Below are positions 6,342 to 17,209 of a stretch of DNA of 18,552 nucleotides, piece by piece. Position 1 is the first letter of the stretch, and every line of letters starts with the position of its first letter. The notes beneath the pieces are model-generated. The model saw only the letters and a list, made by a program, of their open reading frames with translations, searched no databases and was not told the DNA's origin. The position numbers were made by a program, and so were the translations under genes. The stretch comes from Actinomycetes bacterium (GTDB lineage: Bacteria; Actinomycetota; Actinomycetes; Propionibacteriales; Propionibacteriaceae): assembly GCA_021794705.1 (NCBI GenBank), contig JAJYQH010000137.1, positions 1 through 18,552 of the forward strand, read 5' to 3'.

Positions 6342-9300
6342 TCATGCCGTGACGGGCCCGGCGAGGCTCCGCAGGGTTCGGACGGCCACCGAGAGGGGGG
6401 CCAGGGTGCGGTCGTCGCCGATCGATCCGAGCAGCGCCGTGACCTGCCCGACCCGCCCCGAGCCGTCGAGCCACTCGTTCACCCGGGACGCCGCCTCGTC
6501 GCCGGTGGTGTCGCTGACGAGGGCCCGCACGAGATCCTCGGTGATCGCGTACAGCTCGTCCTGCAGCGACGCCCGGGCCATGATCTCCCACTTCGAGCGG
6601 CGGGGCAGCGCGGCGACGGCCGCCTTGAGGTCGCGCAGGCCGAGGCGGTCGGTGAGCCCGAACCAGCAGCCGGCGACGAGGGCCGGGCGCTCCCCGCCGG
6701 CCCTGGCGATGTCGACGACCGAGAGCGCCTCGTGCAGCACCGGGGCGACGGAGACCAGCGCGGCGACGTCCTCCGGGACTCCCTGGGCCGTGAGGTCGTC
6801 ATGGCTGCGTTGCGCCTCGCGGCGGGAGGCGGCGTCCAGGACACCCGGCATGAGCTCGCGGAGGTCGTCGATCGGCGGCCCGTAGCGGTCGATGGTGGCG
6901 CGGATGTCGATCGTGCCTCCCCCGCGCAGCAGCACCCGGCTCGCGTGATCGACGAGGTGACGGATCTCGGCGCGGATCGCCGTGCGCACGGACGCCGGAA
7001 GGTCGCCCCGGCTGGTCTGCACCTCGATACGGCCCGCCCCGAAGATGCTGCGGGACGCGAGCTGCGCCCGGATCACCTCCGCCGGCCCGGCCCCCGTCAC
7101 CTCGCTGCGCCGGTGATAGGCGGCGATGCCCTGCGAGTGCACGTAACGGTTGACGGCCACGGTCGCCACGATCTCGCGGTGCAGCCGGTGGTTCGGCATC
7201 TGGTCGCGGTAGCGCTCCTGCAGCGCCGTGGGGAAGTAGCCGATCAGGCGGTCGGCGACGAACGGGTCCTCGGGCAGGTCGGAGGCGAGCACCTGGTCCT
7301 TCATCCAGATCTTGGTCCACGAGAGCAGGGTCGCGAGTTCAGGGTCGGTGAGTCCCTGCCCCGCGGCGATGCGGCGGGCCATCTCCTCGCGACTCGGCAT
7401 CTCGTCGAGGCGCCGGTCGAGGTAGCCCGCCTCGGCGAGGCGCTCCATCCACATCTCGTGGACGCCGGCCGACCCGGGCGCGCTCGCCACGGCGTCGCTG
7501 AGGGCGTCGTTCTGGTCGACGTTGTGCGCGAGCACCAGCCGGCTCACCTCGTCGGTCATCGTCGGCAGCAGGGCGTCGCGTTCGGCCATCGTGAGGCGCC
7601 CGGCCGCCACCTCGGCCGCCAGCAGGATCTTGATGTTCACCTCGTGGTCGCTCGTGTCGACGCCCGCCGAGTTGTCGATGAAGTCGGTGTTGATCCGGCC
7701 CCCGCGCTGGGCGTACTCGATCCGCGCCCGCTGGGTCCACCCGAGGTTGCCCCCCTCGCCGGCGACCCGGGCCCGCACCTCGACCCCGGTGACCCGCACC
7801 GCATCGTTGGCCCGGTCGCCCACCTGCGCGTCGGTCTCGCCGGAGGCCCGCACGTAGGTGCCGATGCCCCCGTTCCACAGCAGGTCGACGGGGGCGCGGA
7901 GGATCGCGGCGATGAGCTCGGTGGGCGTCAGCGAGTGCACTCCCTCGTCGATTCCCAGCGCCCGGCGCACCGGGGCGGTGATCGGCACCGACTTCGCCGT
8001 GCGGGGGAAGACCCCTCCCCCGGTCGAGATGAGACGCGGGTCGTAGTCGGTCCACGCCGAGCGCGGCAGGGTGAACAGCCGTTCCCGCTCGGCGAAGGAC
8101 GCCTCGGCGTCGGGGTCGGGGTCGAGGAAGATGTGCAGGTGGTTGAAGGCCGCCACGAGCCGGGTGTGCCGCGACAGCAGCATGCCGTTGCCGAAGACGT
8201 CACCGGCCATGTCCCCGATGCCGACGCAGGTGAAGTCGGTGGTCTGGCAGTCGATGCCGAGGTCGCGGAAGTGTCGCTTGACCGACTCCCAGGCGCCCTT
8301 GGCCGTGATGCCCATGGCCTTGTGGTCGTAGCCGACCGAGCCGCCGGACGCGAAGGCGTCCCCGAGCCAGAACCCGTGGTCGGTGGCGATGCCGTTGGCG
8401 ATGTCGGAGAAGGTGGCGGTCCCCTTGTCGGCGGCGACGACGAGGTACGGGTCGTCCGGGTCGTGGCGGACCACCCGCGACGGGGGGACGACCGCGCCGG
8501 CGGCGTCGATGTTGTCGGTGACGCTGAGCAGGGTCGCGATGTAGCAGCGGTAGGCCTCGACCCCGGCCGCCTGCCACGCCGCCCGGTCGGCGGGGTCGGG
8601 TAGTCGCCTGGGAACGAACCCGCCCTTGGCCCCCGAGGGGACGATCACTGAGTTCTTCACCGTCTGCGCCTTCGCCAGGCCGAGCACCTCGGTGCGGAAG
8701 TCCTCGGGCCGGTCGGACCACCTCAGCCCGCCCCGCGCGACGTCGGCGAAGCGCAGGTGGACTCCCTCGACGAGGGGACCGTTGACGTAGATCTCGTGCA
8801 CCGGCCGGGGCAGTGGCGCCAGGTCGATGGCCACCGGGCGGAGCTTCAGCGCGAGCGCCGCGGACTCGTGGTCGAAGGGGGCCGGGGTGCAGTACCAGTT
8901 GGTGCGGTCGGTGGCCGCGATCACCGACAGGAACTGCCGCACGATCCGGTCGTGGTCGAGCGACTCGACGCGATCGAGCGCGCCGAGCAGCTGATCGTGC
9001 TTCTCCTGCCAGGCCTGCCCCCGGGCCTCAGGAGTGCGGAACAGGTCGGGGTCGAAGCGCACCTCGAACAGGTCGACGAGGGCGACGGCGAGGTCGGGGT
9101 GGGCGAGCAGCGCGCGCGCCTGGTAGCTCGCGGGATAGGGGCTGCCGAGTTGCTGGAGGTAACGGGCGACGGACCGCAGCAGCGCGACCTGCCGCCACGT
9201 GAGGTCGGTGGCGGTGACCAGGGCGGAGAAGTCGTCGGCCGGAACCCGGCCCTGGTAGGACGCGACGAAGGCCTCGGTGAACCGGGCGTGGTCGCGTCCG

Positions 9301-11240
9301 CTGAGCGCACGGGCGGGGTCTGGGACGCCGAGGCCGAAGTCGTAGACGGTGGCCTCGGTGCCGCGGAGCCGCAGGTCGTAGGGACGCTCGTCGATCACCC
9401 GGAATCCGAGGCCGGTGAGGTGGGGCATCACCTCCGAGAGCCGCATCGTCGCCCCGACCCGGAACATCTTCACCCGCAGGTCGCTGGGGTCGTCGGCGTC
9501 CTCGGGCATGCGGGTGCGGAACCCGATGTCGTCGGGGCCGGTGATCTCGTTGAGGGCCGCCAGGTCGGCGACACCCTCCGCCGGGGAGAAGTCCTCACGG
9601 TAGGCCTCGGGGAAATCGATCCCCCGCAGCGAGGTGGCGAGGTCGCCCACCGCCTCGACGAACCGGTCGTCCCACGACTTGGCGGCCTCGGTGAGGCGCT
9701 GTTCGAGCTCGCCGATCTCGAACGGGGTGACGTCGTTCCCGTCGGGCAGCCGGACGGTGAAGAACAACCGGGCCAGCACCGACTCCGAGACCCGCACCTC
9801 GTACTCGATCGACTGCCCGCCGACCGCCCCGGTGAGGATGGCCATCATCTGCTGCCGCACCTCGGTGTTGTAGCGGTCGCGGGGGAAGTACACGAGGAAG
9901 CTGACGAAACGGCCCCACCGGCCCACCCGGGCGAACAGCCGCAGCTGGCGCCGCTCACGCAGCGTGCCGACGCTGCGCATCACCGCGGACAGCTCGCCGA
10001 CCCCGGCGTGGAGCAGCTCGTCGCGGGGGTAGGTCTCGATGATGCCGCGCAGCTGGGCCGCGCTGTGGCTGCCCGGCAGGTGCCCGCTGCGGCGCATGAT
10101 GTCGCGTGCCTTGTCACGCACCAGCGGCACCCGCCACACCGATTCGGCGTAGACCGTTGAGCCGAACAGGCCGAGGAACCGCACCTCCCCGATGAGCCGG
10201 CCGGCCTCGTCGAAGCGGCGGACGCCGATGTAGTCGAGCCACGAGGGCCGGTGCACGGTGGACCGCTCGGAGTCGTGGGTGATGACGAGCAGTTCCGGCG
10301 AGTCGTCGGCCGGGAGGGCGTCGAACCGGCTCGTCCCCTTGCGGCGGACGCCCAGCTCGGTGCCGGGGACGGCCCGGTACCCGGAGCCGTCGACCGTGTA
10401 CTCGGCGGAGCTCAGCAGGGTGAAGTTGCCCTCCCCCAGCCAGGCGAGGAACTCCGCGGCGGCGTCCCGGCCGGCCGGGCAGGTGGATGACTCGGCCTCA
10501 CGCCGGGCCGCGTGCAGCCGGTCGAGCATGGCCGGGAAGTCGTCGGTGGCGATCCGCACGTCGGCGAGCGCCTCGTCGACGGCGGCGTGCAGGGCGTCGG
10601 ACTCGAGGTCGAGGCTCTGCCCGAGCGGCGGCGTCACCTCGACGAAGATCCACGATTCGGCGAGCCCGTCGTCGGGCGAGCTCTCCGTGAGCTCCTCGAC
10701 GCTCGCCAGCCGGCCCGCCGCGTCGCGGCGCACCCGGAACTGGGGATGCGACAGCTCGTGGATGTCCCAGCCGCGACCGGTGATCGTCATGGTGATCGTG
10801 TCGACGAGGAACGGCCGGTCGTCGGTGACCACGAGCACGACCGTGCGGCCGTGGTCGTCCCACCCGTCCCGCTCGGGATTGGGGGTGAACAGGTCGGTCA
10901 CCATCGAGCCGCGCTCCCGGACGCCGCCCAGCTCGAGATGGGCGCGCACCAGTTCGGCCATGATCCCCGGCGTCCCCTGGGAGATGTCGAAGGGGTCGAC
11001 GTCGGACAGCCACAGTTCCACCAGCCGCCGGCGCGCCTCGGGGGTCCAGTCGTCGAGGGCGCGACCCCGCTCACCGGGCCCGGGACGGCCCAGCAGGTCG
11101 GCGACGGTCTCGATGATCTGCGACACGGACGCCGGGTCGACCCACTCCTCCTGGGTCAGGCCGTGTGGCGGGTAGAGGCCGCCGGCGCGTGCCCCCTCCA
11201 GGTCGCCGTGCGTCATCTCACTGCCCACCGAGTGCTGCAT
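6342..11240 (-). CDS. gdh: Large (180-kDa class) NAD-specific glutamate dehydrogenase
   Basis: A 1632-residue enzyme that oxidises glutamate to 2-oxoglutarate and ammonium with NAD. The length fits the large GDH class known from Streptomyces clavuligerus and Mycobacterium (Rv2476c). ACT-like regulatory modules fill the N-terminal third, for example RTVVLVVTDDRPFLVDTI (132-149). The catalytic domain has GGLRWSDRPEDFRTEVLGLAKAQTVKNS... ahead of SGAKGGF, with the probable catalytic Lys at about 872. The NAD fold motif VGIGDMAGDVFGNG lies near 1004-1017, followed by GEGGNLGWTQRARIEYA and NTDFIDNSAGVDTSDHEVN. A helical C-terminal domain closes it. The start is uncertain: ATG at 11240 has a poor ribosome site, while ATG at 11216 (residue 9) has GGTGGG seven bases upstream. 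In mycobacteria GarA inhibits this enzyme; no GarA gene is in view. The PHP gene follows immediately. Confidence 0.95.
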   Translation of the reverse strand: MQHSVGSEMTHGDLEGARAGGLYPPHGLTQEEWVDPASVSQIIETVADLLGRPGPGERGRALDDWTPEARRRLVELWLSDVDPFDISQGTPGIMAELVRAHLELGGVRERGSMVTDLFTPNPERDGWDDHGRTVVLVVTDDRPFLVDTITMTITGRGWDIHELSHPQFRVRRDAAGRLASVEELTESSPDDGLAESWIFVEVTPPLGQSLDLESDALHAAVDEALADVRIATDDFPAMLDRLHAARREAESSTCPAGRDAAAEFLAWLGEGNFTLLSSAEYTVDGSGYRAVPGTELGVRRKGTSRFDALPADDSPELLVITHDSERSTVHRPSWLDYIGVRRFDEAGRLIGEVRFLGLFGSTVYAESVWRVPLVRDKARDIMRRSGHLPGSHSAAQLRGIIETYPRDELLHAGVGELSAVMRSVGTLRERRQLRLFARVGRWGRFVSFLVYFPRDRYNTEVRQQMMAILTGAVGGQSIEYEVRVSESVLARLFFTVRLPDGNDVTPFEIGELEQRLTEAAKSWDDRFVEAVGDLATSLRGIDFPEAYREDFSPAEGVADLAALNEITGPDDIGFRTRMPEDADDPSDLRVKMFRVGATMRLSEVMPHLTGLGFRVIDERPYDLRLRGTEATVYDFGLGVPDPARALSGRDHARFTEAFVASYQGRVPADDFSALVTATDLTWRQVALLRSVARYLQQLGSPYPASYQARALLAHPDLAVALVDLFEVRFDPDLFRTPEARGQAWQEKHDQLLGALDRVESLDHDRIVRQFLSVIAATDRTNWYCTPAPFDHESAALALKLRPVAIDLAPLPRPVHEIYVNGPLVEGVHLRFADVARGGLRWSDRPEDFRTEVLGLAKAQTVKNSVIVPSGAKGGFVPRRLPDPADRAAWQAAGVEAYRCYIATLLSVTDNIDAAGAVVPPSRVVRHDPDDPYLVVAADKGTATFSDIANGIATDHGFWLGDAFASGGSVGYDHKAMGITAKGAWESVKRHFRDLGIDCQTTDFTCVGIGDMAGDVFGNGMLLSRHTRLVAAFNHLHIFLDPDPDAEASFAERERLFTLPRSAWTDYDPRLISTGGGVFPRTAKSVPITAPVRRALGIDEGVHSLTPTELIAAILRAPVDLLWNGGIGTYVRASGETDAQVGDRANDAVRVTGVEVRARVAGEGGNLGWTQRARIEYAQRGGRINTDFIDNSAGVDTSDHEVNIKILLAAEVAAGRLTMAERDALLPTMTDEVSRLVLAHNVDQNDALSDAVASAPGSAGVHEMWMERLAEAGYLDRRLDEMPSREEMARRIAAGQGLTDPELATLLSWTKIWMKDQVLASDLPEDPFVADRLIGYFPTALQERYRDQMPNHRLHREIVATVAVNRYVHSQGIAAYHRRSEVTGAGPAEVIRAQLASRSIFGAGRIEVQTSRGDLPASVRTAIRAEIRHLVDHASRVLLRGGGTIDIRATIDRYGPPIDDLRELMPGVLDAASRREAQRSHDDLTAQGVPEDVAALVSVAPVLHEALSVVDIARAGGERPALVAGCWFGLTDRLGLRDLKAAVAALPRRSKWEIMARASLQDELYAITEDLVRALVSDTTGDEAASRVNEWLDGSGRVGQVTALLGSIGDDRTLAPLSVAVRTLRSLAGPVTA

Positions 11241-11290
11241 CCGAACCGTCCGTCATCGCGAGGGCCCTGCGAGGCGAACCCGGCCGGGCC

Positions 11291-11310
11291 GGCCGGCGTC
11301 CCTGCCGGCC
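11291..11310 (-). promoter_or_regulatory. Hairpin in the 5' leader of the glutamate dehydrogenase mRNA
   Basis: GGCCGGC and GCCGGCC form a perfect 7-bp stem with a 6-base loop, in a run of overlapping GGCC repeats (about 11281-11310). It lies between the candidate -10 and the start codon, so it would be in the untranslated leader. It may affect mRNA stability or translation, or may only reflect base composition. Confidence 0.25.
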
Positions 11311-11317
11311 ACCGCCC

Positions 11318-11323
11318 ACACTA
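11318..11323 (-). promoter_or_regulatory. Candidate -10 element for glutamate dehydrogenase
   Basis: TAGTGT on the minus strand fits TAnnnT and is the only such AT-containing spot in the 173-base divergent gap between this gene and the DUF2505 gene. It would give a leader of roughly 70 bases. No convincing -35 is seen. Confidence 0.3.
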
Positions 11324-11413
11324 GGCCCGCCGTCCGACATCCGCGCGCAGGGCCGGGTGCGACGAGGCGTTTCGCGGTGCGGCCGCGGTCCGGGCGCCGG
11401 GCAGAATGGGGCC

Positions 11414-11890
11414 ATGGAGATCGCCAGCCGCCAGGTCTACAACGCCGATCCGACCACCGTCGTCGACATGTTCTGCCACCCGGAGTTCCTCGAGGAGCTC
11501 GGCCGCCGCAGCGGGGCGAGCACGTCGAGGGTCGCCGTCGCCGGCACCACCACCACGGTGTCCCGCACCCTGCCGGCACCCGACGCCGCCGCCAAGTTCG
11601 TCGGACCCACCATCGGCATCGTCGAGACCATCGCGTGGGGCGACCCCGAACCCGACGGGGGACGCCACGGCACCCTGCAGGTCGACTTCGAGGGGCTTCC
11701 GATCCAGCTCACCGGCACGACCGTGGCCCGTCCCGAGGGCGCGACCACGGTGATCGAGTACCGGGGGGACCTCACCGTGCGCATCCCGATCATCGCGCGC
11801 ACGGTCGAGAACGTCGCCGCACCCGCCATCACCGACGCCCTCAAGGCGCAGGAGCGGGTCGGCAACGAGTGGCTGGCCGCGCGCGGATGA
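11414..11890 (+). CDS. DUF2505 family protein (SRPBCC-like fold)
   Basis: A 158-residue protein with the typical DUF2505 opening: a basic Y-x-ADPTTVVDMFCHPEF segment (9-25), then EELGRRSGA. Later come a strand-rich middle and a C-terminal helix that carries APAITDALKAQERVGNEWL (about 136-154). The family is restricted mainly to actinobacteria and resembles polyketide cyclase / START-like lipid-binding proteins; no biochemical role is established. The long C-terminal helix and a conserved Gly/Pro-rich middle would form a hydrophobic cavity, which suggests small-molecule binding. The ATG at 11414 is preceded by a weak GGGG site; the frame is open upstream, but that part lacks family similarity. 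It is divergent from glutamate dehydrogenase and converges on the 72-residue gene with 12 bases between stops. Confidence 0.78.
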   Translation: MEIASRQVYNADPTTVVDMFCHPEFLEELGRRSGASTSRVAVAGTTTTVSRTLPAPDAAAKFVGPTIGIVETIAWGDPEPDGGRHGTLQVDFEGLPIQLTGTTVARPEGATTVIEYRGDLTVRIPIIARTVENVAAPAITDALKAQERVGNEWLAARG

Positions 11891-11902
11891 CCGGATGCGG
11901 GC

Positions 11903-12121
11903 TCACTCCTCGGAGATGAACAGCTCCTCGGTGACGTCGCCCAGCGCCTCCATCGCCTCCTGTTTGGACGCCGGCGTGGCCACGACGTAGTCGATGTCCT
12001 CGTCGTCGTCCTCCCCGGCGAACCGCTCCCGGACGATCGCCACCTCGTACCCGGCGGCGTACAGCGTCTCGGCGGCTTCGTCGGCACCTTCAGCGTCGTC
12101 GAAGTGGATCCTGGTGACCAT
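11903..12121 (-). CDS. Small acidic conserved hypothetical protein, 72 residues
   Basis: A strongly acidic protein with a beta-alpha-beta look: VTRIHFDDAEGADEAAETL, then YEVAIVRERFAGEDDDEDIDYVVAT, and a helical end with EEL. Similar short proteins occur in actinobacteria, as I recall, but I know no function. The layout (a strand, a helix, a strand starting YEVAIVRE, an acidic loop, a strand, a helix) resembles a small ferredoxin-like fold such as RraB, but this is speculation. The start has an excellent purine-rich ribosome site (GGAAGGGGAA, 12127-12136). It lies 54 bases after Ku on the same strand with no terminator between them, so it is probably the third gene of that operon. Confidence 0.75.
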   Translation of the reverse strand: MVTRIHFDDAEGADEAAETLYAAGYEVAIVRERFAGEDDDEDIDYVVATPASKQEAMEALGDVTEELFISEE

Positions 12122-12175
12122 GGGTGTTCCCCTTCCGTGGCGGCCGGCTGAAGGTGCGAGACTACGCCCTCGACC

Positions 12176-13012
12176 TCAGCTGGCCTCCGCCCGGGGGGTG
12201 CCGGCGTCCGGCTCGCCCGGCTCGGCCTCAGCACGGCGCTTGCGCGCCGCCTCCACGGAGGCCCGCAGGGCGGCGACCAGGTCGATGACCTCGCCCTGGC
12301 CGGTGGGCGCCTCCGCGGTCTCGGGCACGGGGACGCCCTCGAGCTTCTGCTGCACCAGCGTTTCCAGCGCCTCGCGATAGGCGTCGGTGAACTTGCCCGG
12401 GTCGAAGTCGGCCTCGAGCTGGCTGATGAACATCTCCGCCATCGACACCTCGGCGTCGTTGACCTTGATGTCGGCGCTGGGCGCGGCGAACGACGAGTCG
12501 CGCACCTCGTCGGGCCACAGCATCGTGTGCATGACGAGCACCCCGTTGACCGGCCGGATCACGGCCAGGGACTCCCGGTTGCGCAGGGCCACCTTCACCA
12601 CGGCCCACTTCCCGGTGCGCACGAGCGCGTCCCGCAGCAGCACGTAGGGCTTTCCGCCGGCCCCCTCGGCCTCGAGGTAGTAGCTCTTCTCGAACAGGAT
12701 CGGATCGACCTGCTCCTGGCTCACGAACTCGACGACGTCGACGGTCTTGGTGGTCGGGAGCGGCAGGTTGTCGAAGTCGTCCTTGTCGAGGATCACCATC
12801 CGCCCGTCGGCGGCCTCGTAGCCCTTGCCGATCTCGGAGTACGGCACCTCCTGGCCGTCCTTGTCACAGACCCGCTTGTAGCGGATGCGGCCGCCATCCT
12901 CGATGTGCACCTGATGGAAGGAGATGTCCTTCTCCTCGGTGCCCGAGAACACCCGCACGGGGATGGAGACGAGCCCGAACGAGATCGCGCCCTTCCAGAT
13001 CGATCGCGGCAT
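12176..13012 (-). CDS. ku: Prokaryotic Ku, DNA end-binding protein of non-homologous end joining
   Basis: A 278-residue Ku homologue. It opens with the family signature MPRSIWKGAISFGLVSIPV (1-19). The core beta-barrel follows, with GYEAADGRMVILDKDDF near 70-87 and then VEFVSQEQVDPILFEKSYYLE. The bridge region carries WPDEVR. A conserved AEMFISQLEADFDPGKFTD segment leads into the C-terminal helices. The end, AARKRRAEAEP, is a short basic tail of the kind that binds DNA. Ku homodimers encircle double-strand ends and recruit LigD. No ligD gene is in this window. The start is fixed by GAGGAGG at 13019-13025, inside the upstream gene, whose TGA ends one base before the ATG, so translation is coupled. 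The 72-residue gene follows. Confidence 0.95.
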   Translation of the reverse strand: MPRSIWKGAISFGLVSIPVRVFSGTEEKDISFHQVHIEDGGRIRYKRVCDKDGQEVPYSEIGKGYEAADGRMVILDKDDFDNLPLPTTKTVDVVEFVSQEQVDPILFEKSYYLEAEGAGGKPYVLLRDALVRTGKWAVVKVALRNRESLAVIRPVNGVLVMHTMLWPDEVRDSSFAAPSADIKVNDAEVSMAEMFISQLEADFDPGKFTDAYREALETLVQQKLEGVPVPETAEAPTGQGEVIDLVAALRASVEAARKRRAEAEPGEPDAGTPRAEAS

Positions 13013-13013
13013 G

Positions 13014-13520
13014 TCAGGCCTCCTCACGGGTGGCGAGGACGTGCAGTTCCTCCGCCGAGTGCCACAGCAGGTCGTGGCCCGTGACCAGGGCCTGCACCGG
13101 GTCGAGTTCCCACGCCTCGTCGATGGACAGGCCCTTCGCCGCCTCGGCGGCCGCACGCACCGCGGTGTCGGCGTCCGGCTCGTCGGCGAACCAGGAGACG
13201 ACGGCGTCCGGGGGCACGGTCGACACCGCCACCGCGCCGTTGTCCGCCTCGGCGTCGTCGATCTCTGGGTCGCTCACGAGGTCGGGCGGCAGTTCGGCGA
13301 CGAGCACGACCCGCTCGCCGTAGTGGCTGAGTCCCCACACCGAGCCGAGCACCATCGCCGCGTACTCGCCCTCCTCCTCCTTGTCGGGCGCGAGGCCCTG
13401 GGAGATGAACAGGGCGTCGGTGGCCGCGAAGGCCTGCCGGGGGGCGGGAAGGCGCGCGCCGCCGGCCAGGGACGCCGCCTCGGCGCGGCTCACCGGAAGG
13501 AAGGTCAGTTGTCGCTCCAC
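13014..13520 (-). CDS. DUF6912-like conserved actinobacterial protein
   Basis: A 168-residue protein of unknown function. It begins RQLTFLPVSRAEAASL, has a middle segment EEGEYAAMVLGSVWGL, then GERVVLVAELPPDL, an acidic PEIDDAEAD stretch, and ends with ALVTGHDLLWHSAEELHVL. The last pattern (HDLLW..xEL) and the overall order match the DUF6912 proteins of actinobacteria from memory; many of those start MRVYVP, so the N terminus here differs. The GTG at 13520 is chosen for its clear GGAGG at 13527-13531. The longer open frame runs back to 14057, but that is antisense to the Rv3235-like gene. The stop is one base from the ku start, and the ku ribosome site is inside this gene, so the two are coupled. 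A role linked to Ku is possible but only inferred from position. Confidence 0.72.
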   Translation of the reverse strand: MERQLTFLPVSRAEAASLAGGARLPAPRQAFAATDALFISQGLAPDKEEEGEYAAMVLGSVWGLSHYGERVVLVAELPPDLVSDPEIDDAEADNGAVAVSTVPPDAVVSWFADEPDADTAVRAAAEAAKGLSIDEAWELDPVQALVTGHDLLWHSAEELHVLATREEA

Positions 13521-13570
13521 GATCCGCCTCCATCGTCGATCGCGGCACCGGGCGGCGCCGTCATCCTTCA

Positions 13571-13576
13571 ACGGTA
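13571..13576 (-). promoter_or_regulatory. Candidate -10 element for the DUF6912-ku operon
   Basis: TACCGT on the minus strand, within CCACTACCGTTG, lies about 50 bases before the GTG start. The same CACTACCnT context occurs ahead of secA (17172-17177), which supports a shared promoter type. No clear -35 is visible. Confidence 0.4.
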
Positions 13577-13651
13577 GTGGCAGGGGGCGGCCGAGGGCCA
13601 TCATCCGCCGCTGACCAGGGGCTTCGGGTGGAGGGACGGCGAGGCCGAGCG

Positions 13652-13660
13652 TTGTCCACA
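13652..13660 (+). promoter_or_regulatory. Single DnaA-box-like site
   Basis: TTGTCCACA equals the preferred actinobacterial (Streptomyces-type) DnaA box and differs by one base from the E. coli consensus TTATCCACA. It lies in the 183-base divergent gap between the DUF6912-like and Rv3235-like genes. No second box is seen nearby, so this is not an origin; it could be a regulatory DnaA site or chance. Confidence 0.35.
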
Positions 13661-13703
13661 GGAAGGCTGGCCCCGGCGGCGTCCGGGTGCCCAGACTGGG
13701 GCC

Positions 13704-14213
13704 GTGACCTCGACTCCCGACGACTCCACCATGCTGCCGCTGCCCCGCCCGATCGTGCTCGACGGACGCCGGCTGCTCCTCTGCCGCCCCGATCCGCCGC
13801 CCCCGGCCGTCCCGTCCGGGACGCAGCCCGCGCTGCCCCTCGACGGCTGGTCGGTCGACGAGGGAGATCTCGCCGACTCCGACCTCGAGCCGGCCCGGGC
13901 GTGGGTGGCAAGGCTGGGTCGGGTGATCCTCGAGGTGCTCACCGGACGGCGTCCGGCCGCCCAGTTGGCGGCCCACCTCGACGACCGGTCGGTCGCCTAC
14001 CTCGCGGCTTGGGCGAACAGGGCGACCCTGCGGCCCCGGGCGGTGGGCACCCCGCACCTCCGGCGTGTCACCCCGTCACGGATCGAAGGGTGGGTCCCGT
14101 TCCACACCCCCGATCACGAGTTCGTGGCCGTCCTGTGTCTCCGGCACGACGGGGAGCGCTGGTCGTGTCGCGACCTGCGGGTGCTCGCCCCGGCCGGCGG
14201 CGCGGCCGCCTGA
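13704..14213 (+). CDS. Rv3235 family protein (DUF6459-like)
   Basis: A 169-residue protein with a Pro-rich, low-complexity first 50 residues and a conserved C-terminal domain. That domain reads ARLGRVILEVLTGRRPAAQL (68-87), then a basic PHLRRVTPSRIEG segment, then FVAVLCLRHDGERWSCRDLRVL at the end. This order matches the Rv3235 family, whose members lie near secA in many actinobacteria, as here. The C-terminal part looks like a small alpha-beta domain related to the NTF2-like/SnoaL type, but I cannot prove that. No membrane segment is seen. The start is a GTG with a weak ribosome site; an ATG at 13731 is an alternative. It converges on secA with 13 bases between stops. Function is unknown. 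Confidence 0.72.
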   Translation: MTSTPDDSTMLPLPRPIVLDGRRLLLCRPDPPPPAVPSGTQPALPLDGWSVDEGDLADSDLEPARAWVARLGRVILEVLTGRRPAAQLAAHLDDRSVAYLAAWANRATLRPRAVGTPHLRRVTPSRIEGWVPFHTPDHEFVAVLCLRHDGERWSCRDLRVLAPAGGAAA

Positions 14214-14226
14214 CCGGGGCCGCCGC

Positions 14227-17049
<2,823 letters not shown>

Positions 17050-17115
17050 AGCGGAAGGTCCTCACGTTCGGGCTCGGGAGATCCGGGCATGCTGGCGGCC
17101 ACGACTCCCGGCGAT

Positions 17116-17131
17116 GCGGTGATCCCACCGC
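17116..17131 (-). promoter_or_regulatory. Hairpin in the secA leader
   Basis: GCGGTG and CACCGC form a 6-bp stem with a 4-base loop, between the candidate -10 and the secA ribosome site. No U-run follows. It may be a weak structure in the untranslated leader. I see no convincing leader peptide of the SecM kind. Confidence 0.2.
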
Positions 17132-17171
17132 GGGGCCGTGGCCCGGCGTCGCGGTGACGCCAGTCGCATCC

Positions 17172-17177
17172 ATGGTA
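17172..17177 (-). promoter_or_regulatory. Candidate -10 element for secA
   Basis: TACCAT on the minus strand, in GGCACTACCATGG, lies about 120 bases before the GTG in the 160-base gap after the YcaQ-like gene. It shares CACTACCnT with the ku operon promoter. No -35 is obvious. Confidence 0.4.
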
Positions 17178-17209
17178 GTGCCCGCCCCGCCAGGTGCCGG
17201 TCCGCGACG

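Noticed and set aside
6228..8603. 791-residue open frame on the plus strand, and 467 residues at 8757-10160
   Set aside because: Both are antisense to the glutamate dehydrogenase gene, with low-complexity composition and no family motifs.
13014..14057. Long version (347 residues) of the DUF6912-like gene
   Set aside because: The extra 179 residues are antisense to the Rv3235-like gene and to its promoter gap, and the GTG at 13520 has a clear GGAGG.
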